This document shows positions 21,215 through 45,623 of a stretch of 64,000 nucleotides of DNA, one piece after another (the stretch's first letter is position 1; the number at the start of each line of letters is the position of its first letter). The position numbers and the translations under genes were made by a program. The DNA comes from Tetragonia tetragonoides. Its lineage: Eukaryota > Streptophyta > Magnoliopsida > Caryophyllales > Aizoaceae. The stretch covers positions 15,148,001 to 15,212,000 of the forward strand of contig CM076140.1 of the NCBI GenBank assembly GCA_038025085.1, written 5' to 3'. The notes under the pieces were generated by a model. The model was not told the origin of the DNA, ran no database searches, and saw only the letters and a list, made by a program, of their open reading frames with translations.

Positions 21215-23448
21215 TTATTGTTTAGAGACCACGGTGCCCCCTAGCCGATTGAAAACTGGCGCTTTCACTTTGCCCTTGGAGCTTGGCTCACCGATTTGGA
21301 TTGATCGGCTAACACTAAGGCGATCAAATACACGAGCTTTTGATCCGGAGTTAGTGTCGACTTCAGAAATCTCATCAGATTGACTTTCGTTTCTCCCAAG
21401 TCTTTCAAAGACTGAGGACCTTCCTGTTGGTGGCCGTAAACGATCGAATACTGAAGTTGTGGCCCTAGGTTGAGAACTTTCTCCTTTGGCTTCATCTTCC
21501 ATCTTCGAAATAGAAACAGTGTTCACGGCTACTAAATCAAATTTAAAGTAACCCTTTGGGAAGAACTCTTCTAAAACAACAGGGACTTGAGGCTTCTTTT
21601 TAGTCAAGTCAACGAGTGGGACCTTAGGCATCACTCCATTGATTTTCTTTTCTCTCCTCATTGAATGATGATTACTATTTTTCTCATTTTGCCTTCTCTT
21701 TTGACTAGGTGGTTGAGGTTGAGGTGGGGATGCTTTCCTTGGCATTCTCCTCGTCACAAGAGTCCACTCTTCATCACCATCATGATTCGCATCAACAATT
21801 TTTGATCCACAAGACTGAATTTTGACATCCTAGAGAATAAGGACGGGCTCCAAACTTCCAAATTGAATAATTTGATAATGATTGACCTGGGCGGGCTCGA
21901 GGCTTGATTGTTGATCGAATGCATGTTTGAACTCAACAGATGTGTAATTGGTTTCGACAGAATCGTCTAAATCCCGCAAGATCTTCCCATCTTTGGCGAG
22001 TTGCATTATGCGTTCCTTAAGAGTAATGCATTTTTCCAAAGGATGGCTAACAACCCTGTGGAACCTGCAGTATCTAGGATCAGTCGTTCGGCCAACTTCC
22101 TCGGGACGCTTTGGTTCAGGCAGCTCAATTACCCCCTTTTCGAGAAGGTCATCTAGCATCCTGGGCAAGTCCGAACCAGGAAATGGATACTTTTTTTCTT
22201 GTAACTCCTTCAAGGTAGGGCGACTTTTCCATGTCTCCTTGAAGAATGATTCCTTATTTTCTTGAAACTTCGGCTTCGCCGAAATATTGACTGCATTTGA
22301 GGTTGAGACAACCATGGATTCTTTACTCCTCGAGTCGTCCATTTTCTTATACTCCTTGGCATCTTTCCTTGCATGCGAGGAGGAAGAAGATTGTCCATTG
22401 CGATTTGCAATTATGAGCTCCATGTCGTGTGCTCTCGTCGCTAACTCCTGGAAACTTTTAGGCTTTATGCCTTGGAGTATGTACAGTAGATCCCATACCA
22501 TGCCCTGGATACACATTTCAACCGCCGAGATTTCCGACAAGTGGTCCTTGCACTCCAAACTCAAAGCGCGCCACCGACTTATGTAATCAATGACAGGCTC
22601 ACCTTTCCATTGCTTGGTGTTGGTAAGCTCAGTCATACTTACTATATGTCGAGTGCTATAGAAACGATTGAGAAATTCACCCTCCATTTGTTCCCAACTG
22701 TCTATAGACTCGGGTTTCAAGTCAGTATACCAGTCAAAGGTGGTTCCCTTCAAAGAGCGGATGAACTGTTTGACTAGTAGATCGCCCTCCGTTCCTGCAT
22801 TATTGCACGTCTCAATGAAGTGTGCAATGTGTTGCTTAGGATTTCCTTTGTCGTCAAATTGTTGGAACTTCGGGGGTTGATACCCGTGAGGCATCCTCAT
22901 CACGTCAATCCTCTTAGTGTAAGGCTTGCTGTAATAGTGATTATCATACGACCCTCCACCAAGTTGAGCCTTGACAGCACTTGCAATAAACTCCTGTATT
23001 TGTTGGACAGAAAATGAGCTGGCACCTGATGCGGGTTTTTCGATTTCTCGCTCTTCTCTAATTTGGAACTTGAAGAGGAATCTCCATCGCTATCACCTCC
23101 ATAATCTTGGCCTTTTGGACGTTTCTCCAGTTTCTTTGTCAGATTATCAATTTGCTTATTCTGACGTTTGATGACAACGTCTTTTTCCTCACTATCTTTG
23201 ATGAGTTTGTCCATGACTTTCCTCATGTCTGTCAATTGTTCCTCAATGGTCTTCGCTTCGGCAGCCATGGCGTGAATAGTGAAAGAATGCGATGAATGGA
23301 TGGATTGCTCCAGAGAGGTTTCTCCAATGGGAAAAGAAGGAGAAGATCCGCTACTGACAACATCATCTTCCATACCGTCGAATGGATTGAGGAAGGGATT
23401 GGCAAGCATCATATTGAGCTTGATAGGGGGTCTTTGCTTCAAGTTCAA
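21215..23448 (-). pseudogene. Degenerate gypsy-type gag
   Basis: Read leftward. The N-terminal part (from 23448) has an Asp/Ser-rich stretch and a coiled-coil-like segment (about EEQLTDMRKVMDKLIKD). A one-base shift near 23030-23060 moves the frame, which continues with SFSVQQIQEFI and then the frame ending at 21830. That holds a clear Retrotrans_gag domain (FIRSLKGTTFDWYTDL, then WEQMEGEFLNRFYS). A TAG at 21832-21830 interrupts it; the same frame goes on to 21215 with three VF(D/E)RL motifs (SVFDRLRP, SVFERLG, RVFDRLS) and a related VFNRLG, a signature of gag in this plant group. No protease, RT or integrase follows. It is either a gag-only derivative or a truncated copy. Confidence 0.75.
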
Positions 23449-23729
23449 TGATGCAACAACTTGTTGGGCTCCATCAAAGGGGTAGAGCTCATCTCAGGAT
23501 TTCCACGAGGCTTTCGGTCGGACACCGAGAATGAATGGCTTGGAGCCGCGGCACCCATCGCTTTCGTCATATTCCGAGTGATAGCACCGGCGCTCCAGAC
23601 GGATCCTTGAGAGGCAGATTTGATGGAGTTGGATTTTGCTGAAGTAACCTTCTTTGGAGGCATTTCTTCTTGGTTGCTTGAATTTGGTGTTTTTTTGACT
23701 TTGTTGAGATAAAGATGAGGGGTAGAGAT

Positions 23730-23754
23730 GGTTCCACCGAGCGTGCCAGAAATT
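23730..23754 (-). other. Probable primer-binding region of the gypsy-type element
   Basis: Just inside the LTR the minus strand reads AATTTCTGGCACGCTCGGTGG. TGG near the LTR edge is expected for a primer site, but I cannot assign a tRNA. Confidence 0.4.
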
Positions 23755-24164
23755 TGTACACACAAATTATGATTCCTGAAGATAAGGAGTCAAAATCGTT
23801 GACAAATTATCAATTTTATATCAAAGAATTATGGATTACAATCTCTAATTTATTCCCCTGATTAAATCTCTACTTGACTTGAGAAATGGTTGAATCACGA
23901 TCTGGACTTTTGATCACGAACCACCAACTTGATTTGATCGAAGGGCTGAAAAGCTTGATCTCGATCGACTTGTTGTTTTTCGGGATTGACCCCAACACTT
24001 GAGTGGTTGATGTCTTCTTCTTGAGGTTTGGGCTTGGAGATTTAAGAGAGAATCGGGCAGAGTCTCCTCCTTCAAATGAATTTCTCCCCCTTGAAATGAA
24101 CCCAAGGAGCTATATTTATAGAGAAGCTCCTCTAGGTTATGTTTATATGTTTTGTCATCTTGGG
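23755..24164 (-). repeat. LTR, left arm of an inverted pair
   Basis: Minus-strand LTR sequence ending GTGTGTACA at 23755, next to the gag above, so it is that element's 5' LTR. It has a TATA motif CTCTATAAATATAGC (about 24108-24125). Beyond 24164 homology with the right arm stops abruptly, so the outer LTR boundary is not established. Confidence 0.75.
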
Positions 24165-24412
24165 CAGTTAATTTGTAGGCGTAAAAAAAGTGATTATGCC
24201 ACATCGGATGTCAAGTCGGACCAAAAGTCAAATTGTTGACTTGATTGAAATATCAAATAAAATAAATGAATAATTAATTAAATTTGGGTGTAGTTAAATA
24301 GCCCATTTTTATTAGTTATTATGATCCATTTTTAATTAATGAGTTTAAGCCCTTTTTTAAATTGGGTTTAAGTCATTAAACATGGGCTGAGACTACTAAG
24401 TCCACAAGCAGG
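24165..24412. other. Spacer between inverted LTR arms
   Basis: About 250 bp, AT-rich, not shared by the two arms. It may hold the 5' ends of one or both LTRs or older host DNA. Confidence 0.5.
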
Positions 24413-24825
24413 CCCAAGATGACAAAAGATATAAACATAACCTAGAGGAGCTTCTCTATAAATATAGCTCCTTGGGTTCATTTCAAGGGGGAGAAATTCA
24501 TTTGAAGGAGGAGACTCTGCCCGATTCTCTCTCAAATCTCCAAGCCCAAACCTCAAGAAGAAGACTTCAACCACTCAAGTGTTGGGGTCAATTTCGGAGA
24601 ACAACAAGCCGATCGAGACCAAACTTTTCAGCCCTTCGATCAAATCAAGTTGGTGGTTTGTGATCAAAAGTCCAGATCGTGATTCAACCATTTCTCAAGT
24701 CAAGTAGAGATTTAATCAGAGGAATAAATTAGAGATTATAATCCATAATTTTTTAATGATATAAAATTGATAATTTGTCAACGATTTTGACTCCTTATTT
24801 TCAAGAATCATAATTTGTGTGTACG
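24413..24825 (+). repeat. LTR, right arm of an inverted pair
   Basis: A plus-strand copy of the same LTR (CCCAAGATGACAAAAGATAT to TTTGTGTGTACG), aligned over its whole length with 23755-24164 at high identity by eye. No primer site or gag follows, so it is a solo or truncated LTR. Its TATA motif (about 24453-24470) points toward gene B's 3' end. Confidence 0.75.
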
Positions 24826-24842
24826 GACATCATGATGCAAAT

Positions 24843-25112
24843 CGCCATCCCTGAGCACACCTGACAAAGATGATGACAATATTCATCATACAACCAATAT
24901 GTGCCAGTGCATGGGCAGGAAAGAAGTAGACTTTTTTTTGGTGCTGAAAAAGTAGACATTAATTGCATCAGTTCTTTTGATGATCATTACTGTGACATTG
25001 ATCATGTTGTTCCCTAACACTATCATTCTAGTTGAAGGATTCTTCATCAAGAGTATTGGAGTAGGGTTGACATACAACCAACAGGAGGCTTTCCATGCTA
25101 AAATATAGTGTC
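24843..25112 (+). pseudogene. Sugar-transporter (STP-like) exon fragment
   Basis: The frame ...TLIASVLLMIITVTLIM and then FPNTIILVEGFFIKSIGVG aligns with the transporter exon of gene D (TLIGSTILMIIGIILVI, FPDTPTLVCGFFILNIGVG). The upstream part matches the loop before it (TTNMCQCMGRKEV against TSNITCEWWGKKIT). A stop falls at the position after GKK in one frame, and a 26-bp direct duplication around 24929-24956 shifts the frame. It is a dead relative of gene D, 0.5 kb from gene B's stop and on the opposite strand. Confidence 0.65.
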
Positions 25113-25595
25113 CATAATGCGCTTTATCTTTACACATTGTCTGCATTTATTTCGTCTTAGCACAAACAGAGAAAGAAACATTGGTCATTCATTTGGTTAT
25201 TTGCTTTCATATACGGAAAACAGCAAAAAATAATTGACGCTGCTCAATACTTTCTTGTGCCGTTAGTTTCTGATATAATTGCTCTGGATAACAGCAAATA
25301 TGGAAACCCTCGTTTAAACAAATAAAAGAAATAGCCCACTAAAGTAAAGTAAAGAGAAATAAAAAAGATATGAAAAACAAATAAAATATTTTCACGTGTT
25401 ACACGTGTAATGTATGTGTAATGTATCTTTATGTCAAAGCGTTTTTGAACACCAGTAACTTGTTTAGTGTTTGAGAGTAGGAGTAGGGATTTTAGGCTTT
25501 AGACATTTTTGTAAGATTGTACGTTCGAAATTGCCTAAAAAAATACTTGAGGAAAAATTTTACATATATAGTGAATGTACACACATACAACTTTA

Positions 25596-37994
<12,399 letters not shown>

Positions 37995-38212
37995 GTTTTT
38001 TAATCGATCGTACGTTCAAGTTGAACCATCAATTGCTAAAAGATTAAAATTCCTTGATATATACTACGATACTTATTTAAGACGATATTTTCGTTTGGTA
38101 AGCTTATCAATGCTACGAATAACACAAGTATGCATGAACCAAATTCAAAGTGTAAAACAAAATATTCAGGACTGAAATGAATACCAAAGTATGAAACCAA
38201 TCCAAAAGATAT

Positions 38213-38224
38213 CTCTATATATAG
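38213..38224 (-). promoter_or_regulatory. Possible TATA box of gene B
   Basis: CTATATATAGAG on the minus strand, about 220 nt upstream of the ATG. This implies a longer leader than in gene A; other AT-rich candidates exist nearer. Confidence 0.35.
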
Positions 38225-39073
38225 ATATTACTCCAACTTATAGGAGAGATATAATTGATTCCCGCCTAAAATCCCCTATCCCAAATCAAAACTACAATGG
38301 AAACTAAATTAATTATCTCCACAAAGGTACGTGGCAGATTAGAATAAAAACTTAAGGAAAGAATATGGTGTATCAAATTAAATTAGCCTATGATAGAAAA
38401 CTATGAAAATCGATAGAATGAAGGAAAGGAAAACATAATGAATGAAGAAACGTAATCAAAGAAAGCCAAATTTAGAAACAATAGATTACCTGAACTGTAT
38501 TATCCCATATGCATGGAATCTTTTTTTTTTTTTTTTTTTTTGGGTGCAATATGCATGGAATCTTTTAGATTACGTGAACTATAGGGAGTCAATAATGAAC
38601 TAAAAATGTCTTAGTAGGTATAGCTTGTAACAGGAGCAACGGTAAACTCCATGAGTATGTGCAACAACAAAATTCAATAAGAATGAAAAAAAAAAACAAA
38701 AAAAACTGAGCTTTTGACATAAGAGATGACTTGAGCATCTCAAACAAAGTCGCCCAGGAACTTCCAAAGAATACAATTTTCTTTCACCAAACTTTTGTGA
38801 GCCGTTCCCATCAAAAAAAACTTTTGTGAGCCGTGGTAATGGACATGGGCACATACAGCCGCACAGGTACTAGTCTACTCCCATGTGTGATTACGATTTA
38901 CGAATACGGGTACGGATGTATGATACGGAAACACGACGAGTGTCGAATTCCGGAGTCGAGGGTCCTGCCATCGCCATCGAAGAAGAAGAGGTCGTCGGAC
39001 GGAATTTACAACAATAAGTAGAGGTCGTCGTCGGACGGAATTTACAACAATTAGTCATTTAGGACACGAATTA
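38225..39073. other. Non-coding DNA upstream of gene B
   Basis: Contains a poly-T tract (38520-38541) and short tandem duplications (an AAACTTTTGTGAGCCGT pair near 38787-38833, and a GAGGTCGTCG-GACGGAATTT pair near 38988-39056). No gene recognised. Confidence 0.55.
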
Positions 39074-39772
39074 TACTACAGGAGGTCAAATTTTGTGGCC
39101 AACTTTACGCATGTTTTAAATTTGCCACGGAAAATTATTTAATGGAACTTTCCAAGAAATTTGCCACGGGAAAAACAATTTTATTCTTGATTTTCCACGA
39201 AAAAAACAAAATTGTGGTCATCTTGAAAAATTGGCTATGAATAAAATAACTTCGTGGCTAAATTGTTACGGAAATATACTTGTGTGGCCTGACGAAAAAT
39301 AATTTTTTCGTGGCCATTGTAGAATATTTACCACGAAAGTGACTAGTTTGCCACGATAAATTTTATGGATAACGATATTGTTTCTATGTAATAACATTCT
39401 AAATATAATATCATATATCCATACTTTAATCATATAATAAGAAGTTTAGCAATGATGGTTTGAGTCGCTTTTAAATTCTGAGAGATATCAAGTTCAAGAG
39501 TCCTTAATGACAATTCTAATATTTTTCTTATTTCTTTTCTCATGTTTAATTATCCACTAGTCGTACCAATTAAATGACTCGACACAAAAATTCTCGTTGC
39601 TAACAGAAATTTTCCAATACTCCATTTATGACAAGATGTTAACATGTCAGTAAACTGTGGCTAGAATTCTAGTTATAGCCACGAGAACACTTTATCCATG
39701 ACTAAATAGTTTGCCATGGTCTTGTAGATCACGACAAGTCACGAGAAAAATTACCATGACTAAGTACTAGTG
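39074..39772. mobile_element. Degenerate CACTA-like element
   Basis: Both flanks carry many variants of GCCACGAAAA / TTTTCGTGGC in both orientations, as in subterminal repeats of CACTA elements. The right end in reverse complement starts CACTAGTACTTAG; the left start ACTACAGGAGG has lost the first C. No 3-bp target duplication is evident. Confidence 0.45.
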
Positions 39773-40180
39773 AGTAAATGTGCGGCAAGACTCCTCCAAA
39801 ATATGGCTACTTTAATCCTCCTAATCTCAAGGTCATATTCAAGCTTGCTCCTGCAAGACAATCTTGTGCTTAATTTATCATCACGATGACTTACGCTTAC
39901 CCTCTTTGTTGGTTAATTACCCTTAATTAGCTTTTATTTCAAATTCAGCTTCTTAATGTTGGGCTGATGTTGTAAATTAAAGGTTTTGGGGCTTTGTTTT
40001 GGTTGCATATATGTATAATAGTTGTTGGTCTGTTTCATCAATTAGAGTAAGATCAAGCCCTCCTTTTTTGTCTGGGGTGGACTTATTTTTAGGTGTAAAA
40101 AAATAAAATAGTTGCCCAGATAAAGCAATGAATAGGTCTAGCCAATAACACATGAAAAAGCAGATTATGGATACAAAAAC

Positions 40181-40500
40181 TTATGTGGACTTAGTCTATG
40201 GTGGATCAATATTTAGAGTCAACTTTACTTCATCTAGAGTCACCCCTCTCTAATAGTGAAGCCACCCCTACTTCACCTAGAGTCACCCCTCAAATTTATA
40301 CTTGGCACCACTCCTACTTCACCTGGAATCATCCCCTACTTTACCTGGAGCCACTCTCTACTTTACCTGGAACCACCCCTCAAAATTACTCAAAATTACT
40401 TGTCCTGGAACCACCCCCTACTTTACCTGGAGCCACCCTCTATGTCACTTGGAGTCACCCCTCAAAATTACTTGGTCCATGGTAGACTAAGTCCACACAA
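40181..40500 (+). mobile_element. MITE with internal minisatellite, copy 1
   Basis: Inverted ends TTATGTGGACTTAGTCTATG and (reversed) TTGTGTGGACTTAGTCTACC enclose about ten diverged units of TGGAGTCACCCCTACTTCACC. The same family is present inverted at 42024-42300, and a short form is at 48413-48528. Confidence 0.65.
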
Positions 40501-41122
40501 AACATGCTGGATCATGGAAGATTGAAGTACCAAAAATCTACATTCAAAAATACAATGGGCCAAGGTTAACACGGATGGACATGGTGCCTCACGGGGAAGT
40601 CATGGCCTATCGGACCATTTAATAATCTCTATTTAAGTAAATCCTATTTGTTTTGTGAGAGGTAGAGTAGAGTAGTAGCTAGATCTGAAATGGGTTGGAT
40701 TTGGGTCATCAGCATGTCGGGTTACTTTATGGCAGGATTTTGGGTCAAAATAGCTCGTGTCTCTCAATTTTCGGAACAGGTAATTTCGGATTCAGTTCAT
40801 TAACAGGTCTAATCTTTTTCAAGTCAAGTTTGATTTACCAGCTTTAGGTGGGAGTATGGGTTCCGAACCCTTTAATAATCTATCCTGCCGGTTGGAGCGA
40901 GGTCCTCCGCAACTCCTATGGCACGTTTGTTCGAGCGTTTGCTTTGATAGAAATTTTTATATGGACCTATGTCCATCCAATTTTGCTGAACCCCACCTAT
41001 CATTGACGGTGACTTCCTCCACTGCTTCCATTTTTTGGCTCTCCTAAGTCCTCCTATCTCTCACCCCTCTCTCTCTCTCCTCCCATTGCCACCTTCATCA
41101 TAATCGTATCATGATCACAAAA

Positions 41123-41748
41123 CACTACAAAAAAACTCGGATTTTGCTGCGGAATTTATTCCGTAGCTAAATAGCTGCGGAATTAGCTACGGAATTTATA
41201 AATTCCGCAGCTATTTAGCTACGAAATTTATAAATTCCGCAGCTATTTAGCTACGAAATAAATTTCACAGCTAAATCAGCGGCGGATTAATATCTGCAGC
41301 TGTTTAGTGGCGGAAAAATTAAATCCGTAGCTAATAAAATGAATTTATAATTATTTTTTAAAAAACTTAGCGGCGGAATTAATTTCCGCAGTTAATTAGC
41401 GGCGGAAATTAATTCCGTCGCTATAATTATTTTTTTCGCTTGGCTGAGATATAGGTTAAATATAATGTGTGCCATATAATATTAAAGAAGTTCATTGCAG
41501 CAGAGTTGGTGGAGGCTTGGCTTTCCACACGCGTGAGCAGGGTTCAAGTCCCAGCGACGGACCTTATGAATTCCGCCGCTGAGCTTAGTGGCGGAATTCA
41601 TTAATTCCGCCGCTGATTTGCTCAGCGTCGACGTTTTTAACTATGGACGTCTCCCGCAGCTGATTCCGCCACTAAGCCTTATTGGTGGCGGATTTTCACC
41701 ATTTGCGTCGGTTATTTTCGGCAGCTGTTTTCCATTTTTTTAGTAGTG
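41123..41748. mobile_element. Non-autonomous CACTA element
   Basis: Ends CACTACAAAAAAACTC and, inverted, CACTACTAAAAAAATGG with AAA on both sides (41120-41122, 41749-41751), the 3-bp duplication of CACTA transposases. Its subterminal regions are packed with palindromic (GC)GGAATTNATTCCGC units. Near 41495-41553 it contains a tRNA-like stretch with a perfect B box GGTTCAAGTCCC. No transposase. Confidence 0.85.
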
Positions 41749-42023
41749 AAAGTAAACAGAAGCCATTTAGATTCTTTAGATTAGGCGTGTGGGGGACGTC
41801 TGACGTCACCCAACACTTCGTAGCAATAGACACCAAAGTAGCAAAACGGAAGAACGAAAACGTGTTTGAATTCAAGACTAGACCTGTTTTGTGGCTTCTA
41901 GTGCGTGTTAAAATGATGTGTTTGCTGCTAGTGTCCAGCCAACTTGGCTGGACTTAGATCCAGTGAATAGGTACTGCTAACCAAAAATCATTAGGAAAGG
42001 GCCAGCATGCTTTACATTAGATG

Positions 42024-42300
42024 AAGTAAGGGGTGACTCCAGGTAAAGTAGGGGGTGACTCCAGGTGAAGTAGGGTGGTGCCAAGCATGGTAATTGAAGT
42101 CACCCCCTACTTCACCTAATATAAAGCATGCTCCAGATAAAGTACGGGGTGGCTCCAGATGAAGTAGGGTGGTGCTAAGTATAAATATGAGGGGTTGCTA
42201 TAGGTGAAGTAGGGATGACTCCACTTTTAGAGGAGAGTGGCTCCAGGTAAAGTGGGGAGTGACTCCAATTATTAGTCCACCATAAACTAAGTCCACACGA
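42024..42300 (-). mobile_element. MITE with internal minisatellite, copy 2
   Basis: Minisatellite units GGGGTGACTCCAGGTAAAGT and the end TTAGTCCACCATAAACTAAG make this the reverse complement of the family at 40181-40500. The left terminal repeat is not recognisable. Confidence 0.55.
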
Positions 42301-42489
42301 GTTTTTGTATTACAAATTTATGTCCATAGGCCTTTCTATGTTGGGTCTCACGGCAAAATTAACATGCTTGGCACTTATTTCGGTCTCCAAATTGTTCACC
42401 TGTTGCAGTGTTCTCAAGGGCTGTGCACATGTGCCTATAGATATGATATAAAAGGCCACCAAAATTTAACATTTTTCTTAAGGAGTTTT

Positions 42490-42632
42490 TAATTCACAAA
42501 ATGTGAGGCGACTATAATGTATAAAAAATAATACCTAAAAGCAAAAAAGTGATACCACTATATATGAAAAGTGATACCTCAAGATAGAAAAAGTAATACC
42601 TCATTCATGAGGTCGCCTCATAAAAAAAATTT
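42490..42632. mobile_element. Small MITE-like inverted repeat
   Basis: ATGTGAGGCGAC at the left is inverted as GTCGCCTCATAAA at the right. Between them lie about four tandem variants of AAAAGTGATACC. No clear target duplication. Confidence 0.45.
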
Positions 42633-45040
42633 TGTTTTTAGTTTGCTAATAATCAAACTCGTATTCTGCAAGACTTAGATAAAGTGTTCATTCTGCTCAG
42701 TATTGACAGTTGTTTATGTAATTTGAGATCGAAGACTAGTAAACATAGTTTTAAAAAAAGAGTTGTATTGTAAAATCTTCTTCCATACGAGATATAACAA
42801 ATGAACAATCATATGTGAATCAACGGCCTATTTTCTCATAAATTAAGGTCAAAGTTGGACACAAAAAACATAAAGCAAATTATGCTTATACTTAATCCCC
42901 TGAATCCACTAACTAACTTTTGTAAAGTTTTTATACTAACTAATGCAAATTATAGGTTCAATCCAAAATAATGATTTTAATAGTTATAGTCATATTCCGT
43001 ATTAGTTACCGCTCCTTTTTTTTTGGGTGGATATTAGTTACCGCTCCTTTTTTTTAATGAAACCGCATCTACCCATGTTTATTTGTTTAGTGCATTATGG
43101 GTGTAAAATCCCTTGTCCCCTCATCGAAAAATGTAAAAATTGAAAATAGTTTATAAGTAATTCCACCCACCGCAACAATGTATTTTCTTTTTGGGCTTAA
43201 ATAGTCCATTATATAAGCCTATTGAGGGATTTTCACCACATTGGATTGTTCTGAAAACTGTTCAATTCCTTACGAGAAAAAAAAAAAAATAGAAGAATAG
43301 AAAAGACATCCCTTTAACTAATATAGTAACAAAAGTTTTTGATTATCACTAGATTTTTTTTTTTTTGAATAGAAGTTATCATTATTATCAGAAAAAAATA
43401 GTATAATCATCACGAACCTTCAAAATAAAACAACAAAACTCAAAAACTAGTATTTATTCAAAAGCAAAATTAAGAAACTAGAGGTACGAAAAGCAAAATT
43501 AAGAAATTGGAGGCTTGATCATTAATGAAGTCAATGCTATCTGACATCAAGAAATCCAACCTAAAAGCATTATGAACAGATTAAGATACATACCAAAAGT
43601 AGAAAACTAATTTGGTTGAGTTGAAACTTGATAGAAACTAGAAAGTTGTTTTGGTTTGGCAAGCCAAGATAAGAAAATGTCATTCATATTTGCCTCTACT
43701 GCATTGCGTGCTTGCCCCCAAAAGTGGAACAAAAACAACCTTAGATAAAAAAAGCAATACATGATTAGATCTAAAACAAGTGTTGTAAGCTTTCTGATTT
43801 CAATTAGTCAAATCAAACACTTCATTTCCCTCAAATAAGAACTTCCCAGAACCAATCGCTGACATTGTGGAGGGTGTAGCTGACCAATCCCAGTTTCCCC
43901 TTCTGAAAAACTTTCCAGGTGCTTACAATTTTCACTAATTTTGATGTTTTAAGATTATGCAATTTTAGACTAATTCATGGAACATAAAAAACTGTTCTTG
44001 ATTTGTGTGGTTGAAGGGTATTGAAATGGGGAAATGATTTGTGAGTTTTAGCTTTTAGGTACCCATAGCATATTAGTAATAAGTTTGTATGCTCATTACT
44101 TGCCATATAGTTTGTCAATGGAACTCGTAGAAGCCAACTGTTTTTGAGACTATTGTTTCTCACTCTCAAGACACCAAAGTAGAGAAACTGATTTCCATAG
44201 CCTCAATGAGAGCTTGCCCCCTTTCATCAGCATCCTCATTACCAAGGTCCAAGCAACAATGGAGTTGGAAGAAATCCATCCCCACAGTTGCCAACTCCAG
44301 CTTGCTGTGTAGGTTGCAATTGCTGTATAGGCATCACCTGTTGGGTCTGTGATGATATCCAAGAACTACAATACTCCCAACTACGAAGTACTCCAAAGAA
44401 CCGACCCCAAGAACCTGCCGATGACAATCTCTCAATACAATCATTTAAGCCACTTCGTCTTTTTTGACTGTCTCGTGTGCCACCTAAGTTCCACCCACAG
44501 ATTGGTATATCTCAGCAATGCTCCTTGCAGTTATCGTTTCCACCCATCGAAAGCACAAAACACATTCTGATCTGCAGATAGGAAAAGAAGCACAATTTCT
44601 CTCAGAAACTGATATTGCAACTTCAAAAGGCTTTAAGAAATCTTTTAAAAAAATATATACAACAGAAAAATGCCTGATTCATGCAACAGTAAGGGCATAT
44701 GTAAGATCAGCAACAGCCAGTAGGTGAATTAGTGGTGAACAAACAACATTAAAAAGAATAGATAGCTCCCCCCAAACACTCGCTAGCATCCGCTTCAATG
44801 CCCCCACCCTGTGCTGTGTCATGGTTTCCCTGCCCCATCACCCTTGAGCAAAACGCTGTCGTGCAAACACAGGAGTAGCAGACACGTGTGACAACCAAAC
44901 CTCCCTTGGATAATCACCCAAGCTCACCCAAAAGTAAATTATTACTTCCTAAAACAAAATCATCTTCCCAGCGAGAGCAGTCCTCCTCCGAAACAATACC
45001 CCCATCTCAGACCACTACATTAGAGAGACCAACTTCAAGA
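42633..45040. other. Intergenic DNA without a supported gene
   Basis: Mostly AT-rich, with a 25-bp duplication near 43006-43056 ending in T runs. A short exon-like frame at about 43848-43917 (PIADIVEGVADQSQFPLLKN before GTGCTT) and minus-strand frames at 44240-44440 were seen but could not be linked to a gene. Confidence 0.5.
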
Positions 45041-45316
45041 TCATTTCTCAGGGTCCCAGCACAACACGTATTAGAAAAACTCCACAAGAGCTTTGTAACT
45101 GCTTCAATTATCCCAGACTAAACATATTCCCTCCATCACAAAATAGCAGTCAGAATGTTTCTTTAACAAGGATAATGGTCATTTCTCAGGGTCCCAGCAC
45201 AACACGTATGAGAAGAACTCCACAACAGCTTTGTATCTGATTCAATTATCTCAAACTAAACATATTGCCTCCATCACAAAATAGAAGTCAGAATGTTTTT
45301 TTAATAAGGACAATGA
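45041..45316 (+). repeat. Two-copy tandem duplication, 138-bp period
   Basis: TCATTTCTCAGGGTCCCAGC starts at 45041 and again at 45179. The units align over their whole length with about one change per ten bases. Confidence 0.88.
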
Positions 45317-45454
45317 CTATTAATTTCAGATGTAGCATTTAATTAGATATGAAACAAAATAAGTTTGAATGAAGAATATGCCCACAAAATACAAAAACAA
45401 AACAATAGCCAAACCACAGTCAACTAACAGATAACTGACATAGTGAAGGTCGAA

Positions 45455-45623
45455 TCAACCCTGAGGGGATAGCTCAGTTGCTAAGACCTATGAGATCTAT
45501 TCAGGAGGTCCCAAGTTGAGTCCCCTCAAGGCCAATGGAGGTTTTCCTGGTTGTTAACTTCAGAGCCCATGGTAATAATCAAGCATTAAGAAAGCTTGGA
45601 TACCCATGTTATAAAAAAAACAA
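45455..45623 (+). mobile_element. tRNA-derived SINE with target duplication
   Basis: 169 bp between direct repeats ACATAGTGAAGGTCGAA (45438-45454 and 45624-45640, 17 bp, perfect). It has an A-box region GGGGATAGCTCAGTTG (45465-45480), a B-box region GGTCCCAAGTTGAGTCCCC (45507-45525) and a short A-rich tail. The perfect duplication points to recent insertion. Confidence 0.88.

Noticed and set aside
40198..40525. Three overlapping frames with repeated SPLLYLEPP-like peptides
   Set aside because: Translations of the MITE's internal minisatellite in three frames, not a gene.
41490..41560. tRNA gene within the CACTA element
   Set aside because: Good B box only; the A-box region and arms do not fold as a tRNA.
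44239..44427. Minus-strand frame rich in Gln ending FLPTPLLLGPW
   Set aside because: Tempting as an exon, but no splice sites or neighbouring exons fit and frames close on both sides.
45455..45540. tRNA gene
   Set aside because: A and B boxes are present, but the 17-bp target duplication, A-rich tail and lack of a cloverleaf show a SINE.
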